DNA from: Gammaproteobacteria bacterium
GTDB taxonomy: Bacteria > Pseudomonadota > Gammaproteobacteria > Xanthomonadales > SZUA-36
Direction of reading: 5' to 3'
Assembly: GCA_030426265.1 (NCBI GenBank)
Contig: JAUHYP010000027.1
Span: 1-38,516 of the forward strand
Length of the DNA: 38,516 nt
The notes beneath the pieces were generated by a model that made no database searches, was not told where the DNA came from, and was given only the letters and a program-made list of their open reading frames with translations. The translations under genes and the position numbers were made by a program. Below are positions 35,466 through 38,516 of this stretch, one piece after another; position 1 is the stretch's first letter, and every line of letters starts with the position of its first letter.

Positions 35466-35912
35466 ATGCGACCCAGCATCGTGATCCTCGCCGGCCTCGT
35501 GCTGGCGCATTCCGCCGCCGCCGAAGGCCCCGCCACGCTCGAAACCGGGGTGCGCAGTTCGGATGCAGCAACGTCGGAGACCCATGACTGGGGCAGGATG
35601 CTGACCTATTTCGCCGGCACGTCCTATTCCTCCACCGACGCACTGGCCGCCGTCGCGACCATCCACCCGGGCATGGAGATTCATCCACCCCACGTGCATT
35701 CGGAAGAAGAGTACCTGATGGTGCTGGAAGGCACAGGGACCTGGTCGGTGCAGGGCCAGGAGTTCGCGGCGAAGGCCGGCGACCTGCTATACGCCGCGCC
35801 CTGGGACGAACACGGCATCTCGAACACGGGCGATGTGCCGCTGAAGTTCGTGGTGGTGAAGTGGAACCCGAATCCGGTATCGCCGATGGCGCAACCGGTC
35901 GGCGAGGAGTAG
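35466..35912 (+). CDS. Exported cupin-domain protein
   Basis: The gene encodes 148 aa from the ATG at 35466 (GGAGA 7 bases upstream). It begins with a signal peptide (MRPSIVILAGLVLAHSAAA). Cupin motif 1 is IHPPHVHSEEEYLMVLEGTG, with both histidines and the glutamate as metal ligands. Motif 2 is GDLLYAAPWDEHGISNTG, with the third histidine. It is a small periplasmic metal-binding beta-barrel. It ends 5 bases before the Gfo/Idh/MocA gene, so the pair is an operon and may handle the same sugar-like substrate. Substrate unknown. Confidence 0.85.
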   Translation: MRPSIVILAGLVLAHSAAAEGPATLETGVRSSDAATSETHDWGRMLTYFAGTSYSSTDALAAVATIHPGMEIHPPHVHSEEEYLMVLEGTGTWSVQGQEFAAKAGDLLYAAPWDEHGISNTGDVPLKFVVVKWNPNPVSPMAQPVGEE

Positions 35913-35917
35913 GCCCC

Positions 35918-37243
35918 ATGCAGCGCAGGGACTTCGTCAAACTCGGCGCGCTCGCCCTGGGCGCCAATGCCTTCTCCCTGGCCGGCCCGCGGCGCGTCGT
36001 CGCCGCCAACGACCGCCTGCAGATCGGCGTGATCGGCTGCAAGGGCATGGGGTGGGCCAATGCCAATTCGATGCTCAAGATGCCCGAAGTGGACGTGGTG
36101 GGCATCTGCGACGTGGACCGCTCGGTCATCGATCAGCGCCTTTCCGAATACGCCAAGGTTCGGGACAACATACCCGCCACCTGGGTCGATTATCGCGAGC
36201 TGCTGGCCCGCGACGACATCGACGCCGTGATCATCGGCACGCCGGACCACTGGCATTGCCGCCAGATGATCGACGCGGTGCGTGCCGGCAAGGACGTCTA
36301 TGTCGAGAAGCCGGTCGCGAACAGCATCGGGGAATGCCGCCTGATGGTCGACGCCGCCCGCGCCACCGGCCGCGTGGTGCAGACCGGCCAGTGGCAACGC
36401 AGCGGCCCGCACTACCAGCGGGCACGGGAGATCGTGCAGTCAGGCGTGCTGGGGGACATCCGGCTGGTGCGCACCTGGGCCTACCAGGGCTGGATGAAAC
36501 CCGTGCCGGTCGCACCGGATGCGCCGGTGCCCGACGGGGTCGACTACGAGATGTGGCTGGGCCCGGCGCCCAGGCGGCCCTTCAACCCCAACCGCTTCCA
36601 CTTCAACTTTCGCTGGTTCTGGGACTACGCCGGCGGCCTGATGACCGACTGGGGAGTGCACGAGATCGATATCGCCCTGTGGATCATGGGCGCGGAGGCC
36701 CCGGAAACCGTCATGGCTTCAGGCGGCAAGCTGGCCTGGCCGGACGACGCCTCGGAAACCCCCGACACCCTGCAGGCCACCTACCGGTATCCCGGCTTTT
36801 CGATGCAGTGGGAACACGCAACCGGCATCGACCTGGGCCCCTACCGCATGTCCGAAGGCATCGCCTTTGTCGGCAACAACGGGACCCTGGTCGTGAGCCG
36901 CGGCGGCTTCGACGTCTACCCCGAACGCGAGTTCGTGGGCTGGGGCGAAGAGGGCCCGCCGAAACTGGAGGCGATCGAGTCCATGCACCCCGAGCCTGGC
37001 GTCAACACGCTGGATCTGCACACGCAGAATTTCGTGGAGGCCATTCGTGCGGGTGACCCTTCGATGTTGAACACGCCGATCGAGTCGGGCGCCATCGCCG
37101 CCGTCAACGCGCAGATGGGAAATATTGCGTATCGGACGGGGGAACCATTGGCCTGGGATGCGGAGAACGGGCGGTTCAAGGGAAGTGATGCGGCCAACGG
37201 GATGTTGATGGCCGAGTATCACAATGGTTGGGGGGTGGATTGA
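35918..37243 (+). CDS. Gfo/Idh/MocA-family oxidoreductase with Tat signal
   Basis: The gene encodes 441 aa from the ATG at 35918. The N-terminus, MQRRDFVKLGALALGANAF, is a twin-arginine signal (RRDFVKL), so the folded cofactor-bound enzyme is exported to the periplasm. The Rossmann motif is IGVIGCKGMGWANANSM, the family EKP motif is DVYVEKPVANS, and the active-site region is LMTDWGVHEIDIALWIMG. Relatives are NAD(P)-dependent sugar or polyol dehydrogenases. Tat-exported members often carry tightly bound cofactor and act in carbohydrate conversion. An in-frame upstream ATG at 35861, inside the cupin gene, is rejected because it would bury the Tat signal. Confidence 0.92.
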   Translation: MQRRDFVKLGALALGANAFSLAGPRRVVAANDRLQIGVIGCKGMGWANANSMLKMPEVDVVGICDVDRSVIDQRLSEYAKVRDNIPATWVDYRELLARDDIDAVIIGTPDHWHCRQMIDAVRAGKDVYVEKPVANSIGECRLMVDAARATGRVVQTGQWQRSGPHYQRAREIVQSGVLGDIRLVRTWAYQGWMKPVPVAPDAPVPDGVDYEMWLGPAPRRPFNPNRFHFNFRWFWDYAGGLMTDWGVHEIDIALWIMGAEAPETVMASGGKLAWPDDASETPDTLQATYRYPGFSMQWEHATGIDLGPYRMSEGIAFVGNNGTLVVSRGGFDVYPEREFVGWGEEGPPKLEAIESMHPEPGVNTLDLHTQNFVEAIRAGDPSMLNTPIESGAIAAVNAQMGNIAYRTGEPLAWDAENGRFKGSDAANGMLMAEYHNGWGVD

Positions 37244-37313
37244 GGTATCAGTGCGGGTATCGGGACCGGGGGTGGGATTGACTTGACCCATCCATGGCTG
37301 GAGGTCCCGGTGT

Positions 37314-38405
37314 TCAGTGGACACCCGTTTTCTGCGACTCTCCCATCTGCAGAAGCTCGAACGTCGTACCAGGATTGCCATACAGCCTCAACCAGCAGTC
37401 TCTCCAGCCACTGTCAATATTCCAGGTAAGGCCCGTTTCGTACAACAGTGACGTCGATCTGATGCCACACAGGAGTTCCAGTTCATCGATCGTTCCTTCG
37501 ACATTCCTGAACTCGAATCGATGTCGCACCAATTGGTAGAGCCAATTCCCACCCCCATCGCATCCGTAGCATTCTTTTATTTCGCCCTCGGTCAGCAGAA
37601 TCTCGGGCCCTTCGATGGCTCGCTCGACGGCATTGGCAGTCATCTGGATCGGATGGTCCTTTGACAGTTCAGGGTTCAGCTCCAAAGCCTTTCTCGAGGT
37701 GCTCAACACTGCTGCGTAGTAACCCAGTTCAGCGTAAAGATTTACCGCCTGGCTCAGCATGATTTCGTACAAACCCTTTCCAACAATTTCATCCGAACAC
37801 ACCAGTGCCCTCTCGATGTGGTGGAGCGCCTTTTCGACATCTTCGCTCAATCGCCAGTAACTGGATTCCAGGAAATCCAGTAAGCAAACCTCAACCAGCA
37901 TGGCTTGTTGTTGCGTGCCCAAGCGGTCGATGGTTGCCCGGGCGGAATCCAGGTTTCTCTCTTTCAAGTCGTCCCAGACATTGTCGAATTGACGCTGGAA
38001 GGAACGCGAAATGGCGCCTTTACCGGCTTTCAACCTGAAGAGCATGTCTGCACTGACGTTGAACTGGGTTGTCGGCTCTCCATCGGAAGTTGCAGGAAAA
38101 TACTTCCACCGCTTCAATGCGCCGATTGCGGAGCTTTCGAAAACCTTTTCGATACTGGCGTCGACGACCCGCACGTCGGCAGGATTTCCTTCAGGGTCCA
38201 CGCTGAAACTGAGCCTCACCCATCCTTCGACCTTTCGTAAAGCCGCAGCTTTCGGCAAATTCGGCTGTACGCTTTCCTGAAGCCTCGCGTAGGTGCCGTG
38301 ACCGAGCACCTCAACTTCACTGTCGTCTTCCGAGGGCTGCGCCGGGGTCTGGTTACAAATAACCAACATGGGCAGCAATAGGCCCCATTTCGTTGTCGAC
38401 TTCAC
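37314..38405 (-). CDS. TonB C-terminal-like / helical repeat / four-cysteine protein (paralogue B)
   Basis: The gene encodes 363 aa from the GTG at 38405 (AAGGG 8 bases upstream), which gives a signal peptide (KSTTKWGLLLPMLVICNQTPAQ). A TTG at 38471 would extend it by 22 residues. A TonB C-terminal-like fold (VEGWVRLSFSVDPEGNPADV, DASIEKVFESSAIGALKRW) is followed by a helical region with TPR character and a C-terminal domain with cysteines 279, 282, 313 and 337 (IKECYGCDGG, LLCGIRSTS, WRDCWLRLYG). Cysteine spacing is nearly identical to paralogue A. Base composition is visibly less GC-rich than the neighbouring genes. Function unknown. Confidence 0.75.
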   Translation of the reverse strand: MKSTTKWGLLLPMLVICNQTPAQPSEDDSEVEVLGHGTYARLQESVQPNLPKAAALRKVEGWVRLSFSVDPEGNPADVRVVDASIEKVFESSAIGALKRWKYFPATSDGEPTTQFNVSADMLFRLKAGKGAISRSFQRQFDNVWDDLKERNLDSARATIDRLGTQQQAMLVEVCLLDFLESSYWRLSEDVEKALHHIERALVCSDEIVGKGLYEIMLSQAVNLYAELGYYAAVLSTSRKALELNPELSKDHPIQMTANAVERAIEGPEILLTEGEIKECYGCDGGGNWLYQLVRHRFEFRNVEGTIDELELLCGIRSTSLLYETGLTWNIDSGWRDCWLRLYGNPGTTFELLQMGESQKTGVH

Positions 38406-38516
38406 ATCTCGAACCCTTTTGCTCAATGCTGACCGGTACTTGCCGAACAAGATTTTGTCTTGCCTGGACAAATGTTGAGTGGGCAGTGCTTGATATCTGA
38501 GCTTAGCTCAAGATTG

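Overview
The window is a GC-rich chromosomal segment from a gammaproteobacterium. The best guess is the Xanthomonadales/Chromatiales side, for example Wenzhouxiangella-like relatives, but this is inferred from gene order and protein features only. Supporting points are: a lipid A and outer-membrane cluster in the order lolC-lolD-comEC-exbB-exbD-msbA-lpxK-kdsB with a low-molecular-weight phosphatase nearby, rluC and rne divergent, uvrC followed by pgsA, and an sdhCDAB operon followed by sdhE and ygfX. Most genes lie on the minus strand. I see no rRNA, CRISPR array, insertion sequence or phage gene.

Layout. Positions 1-39 hold the 5' part of a tRNA-Leu(UAA) gene. A Phd/YefM-RelE-type toxin-antitoxin module follows (221-749), convergent with a TonB-dependent receptor (775-2796) that has an AT-rich upstream region. 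Positions 3184-7475 form a succinate dehydrogenase block: an SdhAF4-like (DUF1674) assembly factor, sdhC, sdhD, sdhA, sdhB, sdhE and a ygfX-like gene. Divergent from it is ygfZ (Fe-S maintenance). Positions 8555-16238 run on the minus strand: a PCuAC copper chaperone and an SCO protein (cytochrome oxidase copper delivery), a tyrosine phosphatase, a zinc-type dehydrogenase, uvrC, pgsA, ispG and a SAM methyltransferase. Positions 16355-25549 carry the envelope cluster: lipoprotein release (LolC/D), DNA uptake (ComEC), an ExbB/ExbD motor pair, MsbA, LpxK and KdsB. RluC (25625-26581) diverges from RNase E (27056-29683), whose 0.45-kb leader contains hairpins and a possible translationally coupled small ORF. 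A GacA/UvrY-type response regulator and an exported S9 peptidase follow, each with a clear terminator.

The right end (32700-38516) is the accessory part. It holds an orphan small membrane protein behind a near-consensus promoter, two divergent paralogues that combine a TonB C-terminal-like domain, a helical repeat region and a C-terminal domain with four equally spaced cysteines, a fusion of a DUF2628-like membrane domain to a type IV pilin-like domain, and a cupin / Tat-exported Gfo/Idh/MocA oxidoreductase pair. The paralogue at the far right is visibly less GC-rich than its neighbours. The strongest candidates for undescribed biology are the TonB_C/four-cysteine family with its pilin-fusion partner, the rne leader ORF, and the bracketing of sdhCDAB by two different SdhA assembly factors. 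All domain names come from reading motifs by eye; no database search was run.
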